A DNA stretch of 64,000 nt from JAGSPQ01 sp038206395 (GTDB lineage: Bacteria > Myxococcota > Myxococcia > Myxococcales > Myxococcaceae), in NCBI GenBank assembly GCA_038206395.1, contig JBBRAX010000035.1, forward strand, positions 13,380 to 77,379. Direction: 5' to 3'. Under the pieces are notes generated by a model. The model was not told the origin of the DNA, ran no database searches, and saw only the letters and a list, made by a program, of their open reading frames with translations. Each line of letters opens with the position of its first letter. Positions within the stretch are counted from its first letter, which is position 1. The position numbers were made by a program, and so were the translations under genes. Positions 44,676 through 53,648 of this stretch are shown here, one piece after another.

Positions 44676-45505
44676 GCACCACCACCAACTCCCGCACCCA
44701 GATGGTGAAGCGGCGATCGCTGGTCAGCACCGCCGGAGCGATTCTCGGCCTCGTCCTCGCCCTCGCCTGGTTCGTCGCCGTTCGCCAGCAAAGCCGCAGC
44801 GAGAAGGCCACCGCAAATGCCGATTCGCTCGAGCGCGCCGAAGGGCTGATCGCGTTGCTGCGCCAGGCCGCGCAGGATCGCGTGAAGGGCGCCGCGCAGC
44901 TGCTGGCGGAAGACCCGCGGCTGAAGTCCACCTTGAGCGTGGCCGACGTCGACGACGCGACGATTCTCGACGTCCTCCAGGACGTTCAGAAGCTCAACGG
45001 CCTGCCGATGTACGCGGTGCTCTCGTCCGCGGGCCGGGTGAAGGTGGTGCTCGGCGCGACGAAGCTCAAAGGGCTCGACCTCTCGACCTCCGCTGTCGTG
45101 AAGGCGGCGATGTCGCAGGAAGGCGCGGCGACGGGCGTATGGCTGGTGGACGACCGCGTGATCGAAGTCGCGGCCGTTGCGGTGCGCATCGGCGATCGCG
45201 TCGTCGCGCTGCTCGTGCTCGGCAGCCAGGTCGGTGACGTTGCTTTGGCAAAGGCCGCCGAAGGCTCGGGCGTTCATCTCGCGCTGACCATCGACGATCG
45301 CCTCGCCTGGGCTGACAGCACCTCGGCCTCGTCGACGTGGTCGGGCGACGTTCGTCGCATCGAAGTGAAGGATGCGGTGCCGCCGGCGAAGTTCATCGCC
45401 GTCCCGAAAGACATGGATGAGGCGACGTGGCGGCTCGCGTACCTCGTTCCTCTGTTCGCGCTGCTCTTCGCGGTGCTCGCTTTCTGGCGAGGGGGCGCGC
45501 GTTGA
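44672..45505 (+). CDS. Membrane Cache-like sensor without output domain
   Basis: 277 residues: membrane helix about 17-37, a 200-residue periplasmic domain with Cache features (MYAVLSSAGRVKVVLGATKL, GVWLVDDRVIEVAAVAVRIG) and a second helix about 253-272 followed by three basic residues. No kinase, HAMP or methyl-accepting domain follows, so it must signal through a partner, plausibly the preceding kinase which overlaps it by 4 bp. Confidence 0.75.
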   Translation: MSTTTNSRTQMVKRRSLVSTAGAILGLVLALAWFVAVRQQSRSEKATANADSLERAEGLIALLRQAAQDRVKGAAQLLAEDPRLKSTLSVADVDDATILDVLQDVQKLNGLPMYAVLSSAGRVKVVLGATKLKGLDLSTSAVVKAAMSQEGAATGVWLVDDRVIEVAAVAVRIGDRVVALLVLGSQVGDVALAKAAEGSGVHLALTIDDRLAWADSTSASSTWSGDVRRIEVKDAVPPAKFIAVPKDMDEATWRLAYLVPLFALLFAVLAFWRGGAR

Positions 45506-47049
45506 AGAAGGCGGTGGTCGTCGTGGCGCTGGTGTTGTCGGCAGGCTGCGGGCCGGACGTCGACAAGGTGCTCTGCGGCTCGGACGACTGTGCGTTCAGC
45601 GGCGAAGAATGGCGTCAGCTGCAGGCGCTGGCGAACCTGCCCGAGGCGCCTCCCAACGACCCATCGAACAAGTACGCGCAGAACCCGAAGGCGCAGGCCC
45701 TGGGCCAGCAGCTGTACTTCGACCCACGCTTCTCGGGCACCGCGACGCTGCTCGACACGCTTCGCCGCCCGACGCCGTACGCACGCGCGCCCAAAGGCCA
45801 GCCGCTGAACATCTCGTGCGCTACCTGCCACGACCCCGCGCGCGCCGGAGCCGACTTCACCTCGAACCCCAACCACGTCTCGATCGGCGGCGGTTGGTAC
45901 GACGTCAACTCGCAGCAGACGGTGAACTCGGCCTACTACGGGATCATCTACTGGAATGGGCGCAACGATTCGCTGTGGTCGCAGATCGTCGCGGTCTCCG
46001 AGAGCTTCGTGTCGATGGCGTCGAATCGGCTGAAGATCCTCTGGCTGATGAACGAGAAGTACGCCGCCGCCTACGCGGGTGTTTTCACTGCGTTTCCCCT
46101 GCCCTTCAACGGCACGCTGGCCGAGACCGCCGCCCGCGTCGACGCCGTAGGCCAGTGCACGAAGGTCGCCGGCGTTTGTCCGGCCCCCTGTCGCAACGCC
46201 ACCTCGACCGACGGCGCATCGTCCTGCTGGCCCCGCTTTCCTCTCGAAGGCCGCCCAGGCTCGCTTCCCGGGTGCCAGGCCGGATCCACCACCGAGCCGT
46301 TCGGTGATGCCTTCGACTGCATGGACGCGGACGACCAGCACACGATCACCGGCGCGTACGTGAACTGGTCAAAGGCGATCGCGGCCTACGAGCAAACCCT
46401 GGTCAGCCGCGACTCGACCTTCGATCGCTGGGTGAACGAGGGCGCGCAGTCGACGCTGCTCACCGCCGAACAGAAGCGCGGCGCACGCGTGTTCGTCGGC
46501 AAGGGCTCGTGCATCGACTGCCACAACACGCCGCTGATGTCCGACAGCCAGTTCCACAACGTGGGAGTGCCGCAGCTGGGCGCGGCGGTGCCGACCGAGG
46601 CCGACTGCCACGAGGGCTCGGTGTGCGACTGCGTGAACGGGAAGAACTGCCTTCCCGCGGGCGGCCTCGACGGGCTCGCGAAGCTGCGGGCGAATGGGTT
46701 CCGCCGCGACTCGATGTGGTCCGACAGTCCCACTGACACGTCGCGCCGCGCGTACCTCGAGCTGCCGCTGGGCGAATCGCTGCGGGGCACGTGGCGCACG
46801 CCGTCGCTGCGGGACGTCGAATTGACCGCTCCGTACATGCACGACGGGGCGTACGCGACGCTGGAAGACGTCGTGTGGATGTACGACCGCGGCGGCTCGA
46901 ACTCGAACGTGCCGGGCAAGAAGTCGGTGCAAGTTCGCCCGCTGCACCTCACCGCGCTCGAGCAGGCCGACCTCGTCTCTTTCCTCCGGACGCTCACGGG
47001 CGCCCCGCAGCCCAGCTCGCGCATCACGGCCCCGGTGCTGCCGCCATGA
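45502..47049 (+). CDS. Di-heme cytochrome c peroxidase/MauG-family lipoprotein
   Basis: 515 residues from TTG 45502, which overlaps the previous stop as TTGA and begins the lipoprotein signal KKAVVVVALVLSAGC. Heme 1 CATCH (about 107-111), heme 2 CIDCH (about 337-341). LYFDPRFSGT, NSAYYGIIYWNGR and RTPSLRDVELTAPYMHDG are CCP/MauG motifs. Extra Cys pairs (about 215-255 and 360-385) are an insertion suggesting disulfides. Such enzymes reduce peroxide or oxidise partner protein side chains; here the neighbouring cupredoxin is a natural electron partner. Confidence 0.92.
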   Translation: MKKAVVVVALVLSAGCGPDVDKVLCGSDDCAFSGEEWRQLQALANLPEAPPNDPSNKYAQNPKAQALGQQLYFDPRFSGTATLLDTLRRPTPYARAPKGQPLNISCATCHDPARAGADFTSNPNHVSIGGGWYDVNSQQTVNSAYYGIIYWNGRNDSLWSQIVAVSESFVSMASNRLKILWLMNEKYAAAYAGVFTAFPLPFNGTLAETAARVDAVGQCTKVAGVCPAPCRNATSTDGASSCWPRFPLEGRPGSLPGCQAGSTTEPFGDAFDCMDADDQHTITGAYVNWSKAIAAYEQTLVSRDSTFDRWVNEGAQSTLLTAEQKRGARVFVGKGSCIDCHNTPLMSDSQFHNVGVPQLGAAVPTEADCHEGSVCDCVNGKNCLPAGGLDGLAKLRANGFRRDSMWSDSPTDTSRRAYLELPLGESLRGTWRTPSLRDVELTAPYMHDGAYATLEDVVWMYDRGGSNSNVPGKKSVQVRPLHLTALEQADLVSFLRTLTGAPQPSSRITAPVLPP

Positions 47050-48404
47050 GCCTCTTTCTGGTGTCGCTGCTGGTGCTGTCACAGGCGAAAGAGGTCGAGA
47101 CGGAAGACGGCGACATTCTCTATGAGGTGCCGCTGTCGGACCCCGAACGCATCTCGGCGCTGGAAGAAAAGCTTTCGCGAATCGAGTCGAAGCAGGCGCC
47201 GGCGGCAGAAGGCGCTCCGTCCTTTTTTCAGACCGTCTCGAACGCGGTGACGCTGTCGGGCTACGTCGACTTCGGCTTCTTCGTGCCGACGGGAAATGGC
47301 GCCGGGTATTTGCAGGACTTCGGCAACAAGATTTTCCCTAAGTACGCGGGCCAGTACGGCTGGGTGTTCTACGGCGATATTCTCGCGACGGCGGTGAACT
47401 CGCGCGGCGACGTCGCCGACCTGGGCGAAGCGCCCGGCGTCGACCGCTACGACTCGGTGAACTCGCGCGGCGCGCTGGGCTTCATCCTCAACGTCGCGAA
47501 CCTCAACGTGCGCGCGGCCTTTCGCGAAGACCTGCTCTTCACCGTCGGCCTCAACTTCACCCCGCGCACGGGCAATGACTTCAACCTGGGCGACACTTTC
47601 GATCTCGATCTCGCGCAGGTCGAGTGGATGCCGACCGCGGATCAGCGGCTCTCGCTGTTCGCCGGAAAGATGGAGTCGTTGATGGGCGTCGAGTACCGCA
47701 CGCGCCACTCGCCGATGCGCTTCGGCATCACGCCGTCGCTGATCGCCCGCTACACGACGGGCACGCCGCTGGGCGTGAAGGCGCGGGCCAAGCTCTTCAA
47801 GGGCGACTTCCTCACCGTCGCTGCTGCTTTCACCAACGGCTCGTCGACGACCGAGCAGTTTCACTTCTACGACGAGATCGACAGCAACTCAGGCAAGACG
47901 TTCAGCGGCCGCCTCTCGTTGAAGCCGACTGGCCTCTTCGATTCCGCGCCGCTGGGAGACCTCGAGCTCGGCGTCTCGGGCGAGTGGGGCCCGCAGGATC
48001 ACGCGCGCGACACGAAGGATCCGCTGTGGTTCGTCGGCGTGGATCTGCTCTGGGACATCGGCCCGGTTGGCGTCGAAGCCCAGTACCTGAAGGGCGGAGC
48101 CGCGGGCCGAGAGGTCGACCACGCCTATGGTCTTCGCCTCAACGACAGCGGCTACCTGGCGATCTTCTGGCGCATCACCTCGCTGCTCGGGGTGCTCGTG
48201 CGCGGCGAGTTCCGCGATGCCTTCGTCTGGCTCGGCGACGAACGCGCGTACCTGACCCGGTCGTGGCGCGCGACTGTTGGTGCCCGCGTTTCCTTCAACG
48301 AGCACGTGACGCTGAAGGCTGAATACCTTTTCAACGGCGAGTACGGCGGCGTGCCGAACGTGCCGAACGACGTGTTCACGAGCTCGCTCGTGCTGGCGTA
48401 CTAG
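47046..48404 (+). CDS. Outer-membrane porin-like barrel
   Basis: 452 residues. A signal peptide (MSLFLVSLLVLSQA), a short coiled coil (ISALEEKLSRIESK) and a long beta barrel (VTLSGYVDFGFFVPTGNG ... VTLKAEYLFNGEYGG) ending SSLVLAY with a terminal aromatic. The coiled coil plus barrel is the plan of trimeric phosphate-selective-type porins. It overlaps the peroxidase by 4 bp, so its cargo probably concerns the heme or copper pathway. Confidence 0.82.
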   Translation: MSLFLVSLLVLSQAKEVETEDGDILYEVPLSDPERISALEEKLSRIESKQAPAAEGAPSFFQTVSNAVTLSGYVDFGFFVPTGNGAGYLQDFGNKIFPKYAGQYGWVFYGDILATAVNSRGDVADLGEAPGVDRYDSVNSRGALGFILNVANLNVRAAFREDLLFTVGLNFTPRTGNDFNLGDTFDLDLAQVEWMPTADQRLSLFAGKMESLMGVEYRTRHSPMRFGITPSLIARYTTGTPLGVKARAKLFKGDFLTVAAAFTNGSSTTEQFHFYDEIDSNSGKTFSGRLSLKPTGLFDSAPLGDLELGVSGEWGPQDHARDTKDPLWFVGVDLLWDIGPVGVEAQYLKGGAAGREVDHAYGLRLNDSGYLAIFWRITSLLGVLVRGEFRDAFVWLGDERAYLTRSWRATVGARVSFNEHVTLKAEYLFNGEYGGVPNVPNDVFTSSLVLAY

Positions 48405-48416
48405 AGGAGACGAAAG

Positions 48417-49313
48417 ATGAAGCGCTTTCTGCTGCTGGGGTTGCTGTCGGTCGTCGGGCTCGCGCAGGCGCAGTCTGCGGGGCAGGTGAAGGACGGCAAG
48501 GTGACGAAGTCGGCGCGCGACGAGATCGCGCGCCTCGAGAAGGAGCTCGCCGAACAGCGCGCGCTGCTGGTGAAGATTCTGCAGCTGCAGCTCGAGCATG
48601 ATCAACAGCTGCTGCGGCTCGCGCAGGGCCAGGCGCTGTTGCCGGTGGCGGCGATCGAAGCGCCTGTGCCGGTCGCTGCTGTTGCGATGCAAAAGGAGAA
48701 AGAGCCACCTGCAGCCAAGGAAGCGCGTCCGTCGAAGGCGGGCACGGCGGTGGTCACAGGTCGGGTGAGAGTGACGGGTGCCAGCGGGCCGGCGTGGGTG
48801 TTCGTGGAAGACGTCAAGGCCGGGGCGTCGAACGGCTCTTTCGAAGTGCGCCAGGAAGGAAAGCAGTTCTCGCCGCGGACGGCAGTCGTGGCGCGAGGAA
48901 CCAAGGTGAACTTCCCGAACCTCGACAGCATCTTTCACAACGTGTTCTCGACATCCGAAGGCAACGCTTTCGACCTCGGCAATGCGCGCGCGGGCGATGC
49001 GGTGAAGAGCCGCGTGATGTCGAACCCGGGCGTGGTCGAGATTTTCTGCAACATGCACTCACGCATGAGCGCGAGCATTCTGGTCGCTCCGAACGGGCTG
49101 TTCACCAAGGTGGAGGCCGACGGCACCTTCCGGCTCGAGAACGTGCCGGTCGGACCGCGGAAGATCGCGGCCTGGGCGGGCGGCGAGAGCGTCGAGCGCC
49201 GTTCGATCGAAGTCAGCGCAAGCGGAGGCGATGTCGAGCTCACGCTGAACGCCGCCGCGGCCGGTGCCCACAAGAACAAGGTGGGCCAGCCCTACGGCTC
49301 CTACGCTGACTGA
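48417..49313 (+). CDS. Secreted cupredoxin with coiled-coil stalk
   Basis: 298 residues. Signal peptide (MKRFLLLGLLSVVGLAQAQ), helical stalk (about 30-70, ARDEIARLEKELAEQRALLV), Ala/Pro linker, then a plastocyanin-like domain with H174 (IFHNVFS) and C211, H214, M217 (CNMHSRM), all four type-1 copper ligands. A carboxypeptidase-regulatory-like tail (230-285) follows. A good ribosome site (GAGGAG) precedes it. Probably the soluble or anchored electron carrier of this operon. Confidence 0.85.
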   Translation: MKRFLLLGLLSVVGLAQAQSAGQVKDGKVTKSARDEIARLEKELAEQRALLVKILQLQLEHDQQLLRLAQGQALLPVAAIEAPVPVAAVAMQKEKEPPAAKEARPSKAGTAVVTGRVRVTGASGPAWVFVEDVKAGASNGSFEVRQEGKQFSPRTAVVARGTKVNFPNLDSIFHNVFSTSEGNAFDLGNARAGDAVKSRVMSNPGVVEIFCNMHSRMSASILVAPNGLFTKVEADGTFRLENVPVGPRKIAAWAGGESVERRSIEVSASGGDVELTLNAAAAGAHKNKVGQPYGSYAD

Positions 49314-49326
49314 TAAGGTCCGCGGC

Positions 49327-51129
49327 ATGCGTTTCGCTGTCGCCGCCTGGCTCAGTATCGCCCTCGTGGGTTGCCAGTGTGACCCGGGTGGCACCCCGGC
49401 CGTCTATGCGTGCACCACCGATGCAGACTGCCTCGATGGTTACGGGTGCGGGCTCGTCAGTCGCACCTGCGTGACAACCGGAACCGTCGAAGACGGCGGG
49501 TCCAAAGGTGGCGGCGCGGGTGGATCTGGCGGTGGCGGAATCGGCGGTGGCTCGGAAGGCGGAGGGGCGGGCGGCTCGGGAGGCGGCACAACGGGCGGCG
49601 GCGCAGGTGGTTCGGCAGGCGGCGGCGCAGGTGGTTCGGCAGGTGGCGGCACAGGTGGTTCGGCAGGTGGCGGCACAGGTGGTTCGACCGGCGGCGGAGC
49701 GGGTGGTTCAGGCGGCGGCGCTGCCCTCGGCCCGAACGCGCTCGTCTTCCTGACCACGACGGTGCCGAGTCCACTGCTCGCGGGCCAGTGTGTGCTCTCG
49801 ACCGTGCAGGCGCGGCGAGGAGCAGTCGCGACGCCAGTGACATCGGCGACGACAGTGGGCCTCTCGGAGTTTCCCGTCGGCACGATGCGTCACTACTCGG
49901 ACGCCAACTGCACGACGCCGACCACGGTGGCGACGATTCCAAACGGCCAGACGGACATCGACTACTACGTGAAGCCGCTGACCGGTGGAGCCTCGACCCA
50001 GATCGCAACCGCCTCTTTTGGGTCGACCCAGCGCCAGTTCCCCGCTGTCATCGGCGCTGTGCGGCGAGGCACGTGCAACTTCGCCGGCCCCATCAACCTC
50101 GCCGACGGCGGGCAGACGGTAGACACCGGCGCCTTCTGCACGATTACCCCCCCGCACCAATCGATGGGCAAGACGGCGCTCTTCTTCCAGGCGACGACCT
50201 CCTCCGGCTCGGGCGGCACTGCGGGCGTGCGTTGCCGGCTGACCGCAACGAACCAGGTCGGGTGCATTCGCGTCGACGGCCAGAGCGGCGGCGTGGTCGC
50301 GTGGCAGACGGTCGAGCTTCCCACCGCGTTGCGCGTCGAACGCGTGTCCGGCAGCTGCCAGCCGCCTCCGTTCAACATCACCCTGCCGGCCGCGGTCAGC
50401 CCGTCGTCGAGCTTTCTTCTCAAGTCCTTCAACACGTCAAGCGGAGACATCGACGACGAGGACCTGTTCACCACGCAGCTCACGTCGGGCACCAACATCA
50501 TCGGAGACCTCGGCGACGATGCGACGATGTGCAGCGGCTCTTCCTTTGAAGTGCAGGCGGTCGAGCTTCAGGGCCTCACGGTCACGCGCGGCACCTTCGA
50601 CGCCGGCCTCCCCAGCGGAGAGAGCATCGCGCTGGTCACCGCGTTGCCCGCAGCGTCGCTCAACACCGCCGTGCTCACGCAGCACCGCGTGCCGAACCTG
50701 AACCCCGCCCTCAGCTGCAGCGTCTTCGTCCGCGCCGACCTACCGTCCGCATCGTCCATCGGCTTCAGCCGGAACCTCGGCATGGACGGCGGCTGCGTCG
50801 ACCCACCCATCTACCAGCTGATCTGGGAACGCCTGGACTTCGGCACCCGGGGCAACGTGCAGGCGAAGACGGTCACCCTGCCCATCGGCACCTCGACGCT
50901 CGCGGTACCGATTTCCCCCGTCGACATCACCCGCACCATCGTCTTCGCCAGCTCGCAAGCGGCGTCAGGGCAGAGCTGCGGAGAGACGAACTACGCCGGC
51001 GGCACCAGCTACCTCGGCGAAGGCAACGCGCGCTTCGAGCTGACCACGTCGACCAACGTGCAGGTGAGCCGGCAGCGCAACGGCGGGGTCGGCGTCTTCA
51101 CCTTCTTCGTCGTCGAGCTCGACCCGTGA
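49327..51129 (+). CDS. Lipoprotein with Gly/Ser repeat stalk
   Basis: 600 residues from ATG 49327. Lipoprotein signal (LSIALVGCQCDPGG), a short Cys domain (CTTDADCLDGYGC), then a Gly/Ser/Ala stalk (about 58-130) of GGGAGGSA repeats and a large beta-rich domain with scattered Cys pairs. Surface-displayed by analogy with similar myxobacterial proteins. The stalk length is encoded by a tandem DNA repeat and may vary among strains. Function unknown. Confidence 0.8.
   Translation: MRFAVAAWLSIALVGCQCDPGGTPAVYACTTDADCLDGYGCGLVSRTCVTTGTVEDGGSKGGGAGGSGGGGIGGGSEGGGAGGSGGGTTGGGAGGSAGGGAGGSAGGGTGGSAGGGTGGSTGGGAGGSGGGAALGPNALVFLTTTVPSPLLAGQCVLSTVQARRGAVATPVTSATTVGLSEFPVGTMRHYSDANCTTPTTVATIPNGQTDIDYYVKPLTGGASTQIATASFGSTQRQFPAVIGAVRRGTCNFAGPINLADGGQTVDTGAFCTITPPHQSMGKTALFFQATTSSGSGGTAGVRCRLTATNQVGCIRVDGQSGGVVAWQTVELPTALRVERVSGSCQPPPFNITLPAAVSPSSSFLLKSFNTSSGDIDDEDLFTTQLTSGTNIIGDLGDDATMCSGSSFEVQAVELQGLTVTRGTFDAGLPSGESIALVTALPAASLNTAVLTQHRVPNLNPALSCSVFVRADLPSASSIGFSRNLGMDGGCVDPPIYQLIWERLDFGTRGNVQAKTVTLPIGTSTLAVPISPVDITRTIVFASSQAASGQSCGETNYAGGTSYLGEGNARFELTTSTNVQVSRQRNGGVGVFTFFVVELDP
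49597..49716. repeat. 24-bp tandem repeat in the lipoprotein stalk
   Basis: Units at 49597, 49621, 49645 and 49669 are nearly identical (GGCGGCGCAGGTGGTTCGGC then AGGT or AGGC), with a looser fifth at 49693. Each unit adds eight residues in frame, so copy-number change keeps the gene open. Confidence 0.9.
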
Positions 51130-51134
51130 CCTGG

Positions 51135-51292
51135 TACGACAGTTCAGAAGTTCGTGCACCGCTGGGACGCCGCCCCATCCCCATTGGCTGCGTTGAACTT
51201 CCTGCGGCGCACAGAAAGTGCGCCTCGGTCGTTCGCCTTGCCACTGGGGCGGCTCGACGTCCGATCGGAGCACGGACATCTGAACTGTCGTA
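51135..51292. mobile_element. 158-bp MITE-like palindromic element
   Basis: Perfect 14-bp terminal inverted repeats TACGACAGTTCAGA (51135-51148 and, inverted, 51279-51292), flanked on both sides by CTGG (51131-51134 and 51293-51296), which could be a 4-bp target duplication. The similarity continues inward (CGTGCNCCG, GCCGCCCCA in both arms), and the centre is a perfect 7-bp hairpin GGCGCAC-AGAAA-GTGCGCC (51206-51224), so nearly the whole element folds on itself. It has no coding capacity. It sits 5 bp after the lipoprotein stop and before a convergent gene. Confidence 0.75.
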
Positions 51293-51370
51293 CTGGCTGC
51301 TTCACTGCCTGGCCGGGGGTGTTCGTCAAAACCGACGCAGGGCGCATCGTCTTGACCAACACGTCACGAT

Positions 51371-52213
51371 TCAGCGCAGGCCGTACTGCTTCATGTCTGC
51401 CGGCACCGGCGCTTCGAAGGTCCGACCGAGCACTTCGAGCCGCTGGGCGTGGAGCAGGCAGCGTGAGTCACCGCCGCCGCCGTACATCTTGTCTCCGCGA
51501 ATCGGGAAGCCGATGCCCGCGAGGTGGGCGCGCAGTTGGTGGGTGCGGCCCGTCTGCGGAAAGAGCTCGACGGTCGCGAGCTCGGGCGTCGACGAGAGCC
51601 GCACGTAGAGGGTGAGCGCATCGATGCCCTGAAACTGCGTCGCCGCGCGCCACCGGCCGGGCCGCGACGGATCTCGTGAAAGCGGAAGGTCGATCTGCCC
51701 CTTCGTCGGCAACCCCGGAGCCGTGACCGCGAGGTACCGCTTCTTCGCCCGCCCTGAACGAAACTCTTCCGCCAGCGCGCGCGTCGCGTCGGGCGTCTTG
51801 CCGAAGATGGTGACGCCTGACGTCTCGCGATCCAGCCGATGCACGAGGCCGGGCTGTGACTTCAGGTGGTAGCGGGCGAGGTCGATGAGGCTGTCGCCGA
51901 CGCGGCCTTCAGTCGGCTGCGCGACGACTCCCGCCGCCTTGTCGACCACCAGCAACGCCTCGTCTTCGAAGAGGATGACGAGTGGCGCAGGCGTCGACCC
52001 CACCGCGGTCACTGGCTGGCCGCCCTCTTCGAGCACCGCCGACAGCTTCTGGCCCGCCTTCACCACCGTCTGCGCCGACTGCACGCGCTTGCCGTCGAGG
52101 TACACGGCGCCGCGCGAAATCAGCGCCTGCGCCTCGACCAGCGGCACCAGCAGCGCGGCGGCGAGCACGTCGTCCAGCCGGCCAGCGGTGGCGGTCACAG
52201 TGCGGCGCTTCAC
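51371..52213 (-). CDS. RluA-family pseudouridine synthase (second)
   Basis: 280 residues. An S4-like N-terminus (ALISRGAVYLDGKRVQSAQTV) and catalytic HRLDRETSG (D128), with FPQTGRTHQLRAHLAGIGFP and GDKMYGG. Closer to the RluD/RluA form with the S4 domain than the 18241 gene, with which it shares little outside motifs. Target uridine unknown. Confidence 0.92.
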   Translation of the reverse strand: MKRRTVTATAGRLDDVLAAALLVPLVEAQALISRGAVYLDGKRVQSAQTVVKAGQKLSAVLEEGGQPVTAVGSTPAPLVILFEDEALLVVDKAAGVVAQPTEGRVGDSLIDLARYHLKSQPGLVHRLDRETSGVTIFGKTPDATRALAEEFRSGRAKKRYLAVTAPGLPTKGQIDLPLSRDPSRPGRWRAATQFQGIDALTLYVRLSSTPELATVELFPQTGRTHQLRAHLAGIGFPIRGDKMYGGGGDSRCLLHAQRLEVLGRTFEAPVPADMKQYGLR

Positions 52214-52257
52214 GGTGATTGACTCTGGAACAAGACCGCGTTGTTCATACCTCCAAC

Positions 52258-53598
52258 GTGGAGCTCTCTTTCAACGGTTTGGCAGAGCGCGCCGAGGAAT
52301 TTCTCTCAGCCCTCGCCCGCGGCAAGCCCGCCGACGGCAACTTCGATGTCCTCTTCCGGGAAGAGACGTACCTGCGCGTGAGCGAGGCGACGCAGAGCCC
52401 GAAGACGGACGACGAGACGAAGGCGTGGCTGTTGCGCTTCCTCGAGTTTCTCGGCTGGGCCCGGACGTTTGCCGCGTCCGCCAATGCTGTTCGCGAGCGC
52501 GATGCGGAGCTCGAGAAGCCGATTCTCTCTTCCCTTCGCACGATGAGCCTTCGTGATGGGCTGGCGGGGATCGCCGGTGATGCGGCGAGAGATCGCCGCC
52601 ATGCGCTCGAGCGCGATGCGAACGATGCGCTGTGGGAAAGGCAGGGCGCGTGGGCGCAGGTGATCGAGGCGAACATCCGCGCGCGCGTGCCGTCGCCGCG
52701 GCCAGACGATTGGCTGCAGGCCGCCGAGAAGCTGCTGCTCACCACCGAAGACGCGTACCGGGATCTGCTGAACTACGCGCTGAAGCGGCTCGACCCGCTG
52801 CTCAAGGCCTCGACCGCGCGGCTTCACGATCTGCAGCACCTCGGCACGGCGCCGCAGCTGATGCAGTACTTCCGCGTCGAAGAGCTGCGCCCAGCGGTCG
52901 ACCGCACCTTCGATGCAGTTCACCTGCCCTCGACGCGGCTCATCCTTCACGACGGGCCTTCACGCGTGGCGGTGGAACGGATGCCGGACGCGGTGCACCT
53001 CACCGTCGACAGCCGCGGGGGCCTCGATGCGTGTGAGCAGATGTTGGCGGACTTCGGCGAGGCGCAGCTGTGGTCGCGCGGGACGAGCCGGTGGGTCGAG
53101 CCCGTGCTGACCGCGGGCGTGCGCGCTTTCTTCTCGGCCTTCACGTTGGAGCCGGGCTGGCTCAGGCGAACGATGCAGCTTCCGGCGGCGCTCGCGAAAG
53201 AGGCCGCGCGCCACGACGCCTTCATCGCGCTCACCCGGCTGCGGTTTGCGGCTGCGTTGCTGCCGTACGCGGTCGACCTCCACTCCCGGGGGCCGAGAAA
53301 GGAAATGGCCGAGGAGTACGAAGACCGGCTCACCCGCGCGCTGCACGTCGGGGTTCCGCGCGGAGGTTTCTTCTCGGGGGTCGACGCCCCTTCTCCCCTG
53401 ACGCTTCGGGCCGCGGTCGTCGCCGCTGGCTTCCAGGACGAGGTGAGGGAAAAGTTCGACGAGGACTACTTTCGCAACCCGGGCCTGGGCGCGTGGTTCT
53501 CGGGCCTGGCTGCCAGGGCGGGAACCAGCTCCACCGTTCCTGACGCCGCCCACCTCACCTCGGCGGGACAGCGACTGGTGCGGCGAATGGGCGCCTGA
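52258..53598 (+). CDS. Helical protein of unknown function
   Basis: 446 residues from GTG 52258, a better-placed start than TTG 52219. Strongly alpha-helical (AERAEEFLSALARGKPADGN, LLRFLEFLGWARTFAASANA), rich in Arg and Glu, no signal peptide or membrane helix. A middle beta part (VERMPDAVHLTVDSRGGLD). No family recognised. Transcribed divergently from the second RluA gene. Confidence 0.55.
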   Translation: MELSFNGLAERAEEFLSALARGKPADGNFDVLFREETYLRVSEATQSPKTDDETKAWLLRFLEFLGWARTFAASANAVRERDAELEKPILSSLRTMSLRDGLAGIAGDAARDRRHALERDANDALWERQGAWAQVIEANIRARVPSPRPDDWLQAAEKLLLTTEDAYRDLLNYALKRLDPLLKASTARLHDLQHLGTAPQLMQYFRVEELRPAVDRTFDAVHLPSTRLILHDGPSRVAVERMPDAVHLTVDSRGGLDACEQMLADFGEAQLWSRGTSRWVEPVLTAGVRAFFSAFTLEPGWLRRTMQLPAALAKEAARHDAFIALTRLRFAAALLPYAVDLHSRGPRKEMAEEYEDRLTRALHVGVPRGGFFSGVDAPSPLTLRAAVVAAGFQDEVREKFDEDYFRNPGLGAWFSGLAARAGTSSTVPDAAHLTSAGQRLVRRMGA

Positions 53599-53605
53599 GG
53601 CCGTG

Positions 53606-53648
53606 CACCGAGGAGGCTCATCCCTCGACTGCTCTCGGGATGAACGGG
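53606..53648. repeat. Dispersed palindromic repeat, copy 2
   Basis: 43 bp matching 2118-2164, with TCATCCC...GGGATGA arms around CGAC. It lies in the 50-bp gap between two convergent genes, where it may also act as a terminator. Confidence 0.75.

Noticed and set aside
49597..49716. CRISPR or regulatory repeat
   Set aside because: The 24-bp repeat is in frame inside a lipoprotein and encodes Gly/Ser residues.
51135..51292. Integron attC site
   Set aside because: Imperfect palindrome of similar size, but I could not find the conserved boundary core sites, and perfect 14-bp ends with flanking duplications fit a MITE better.
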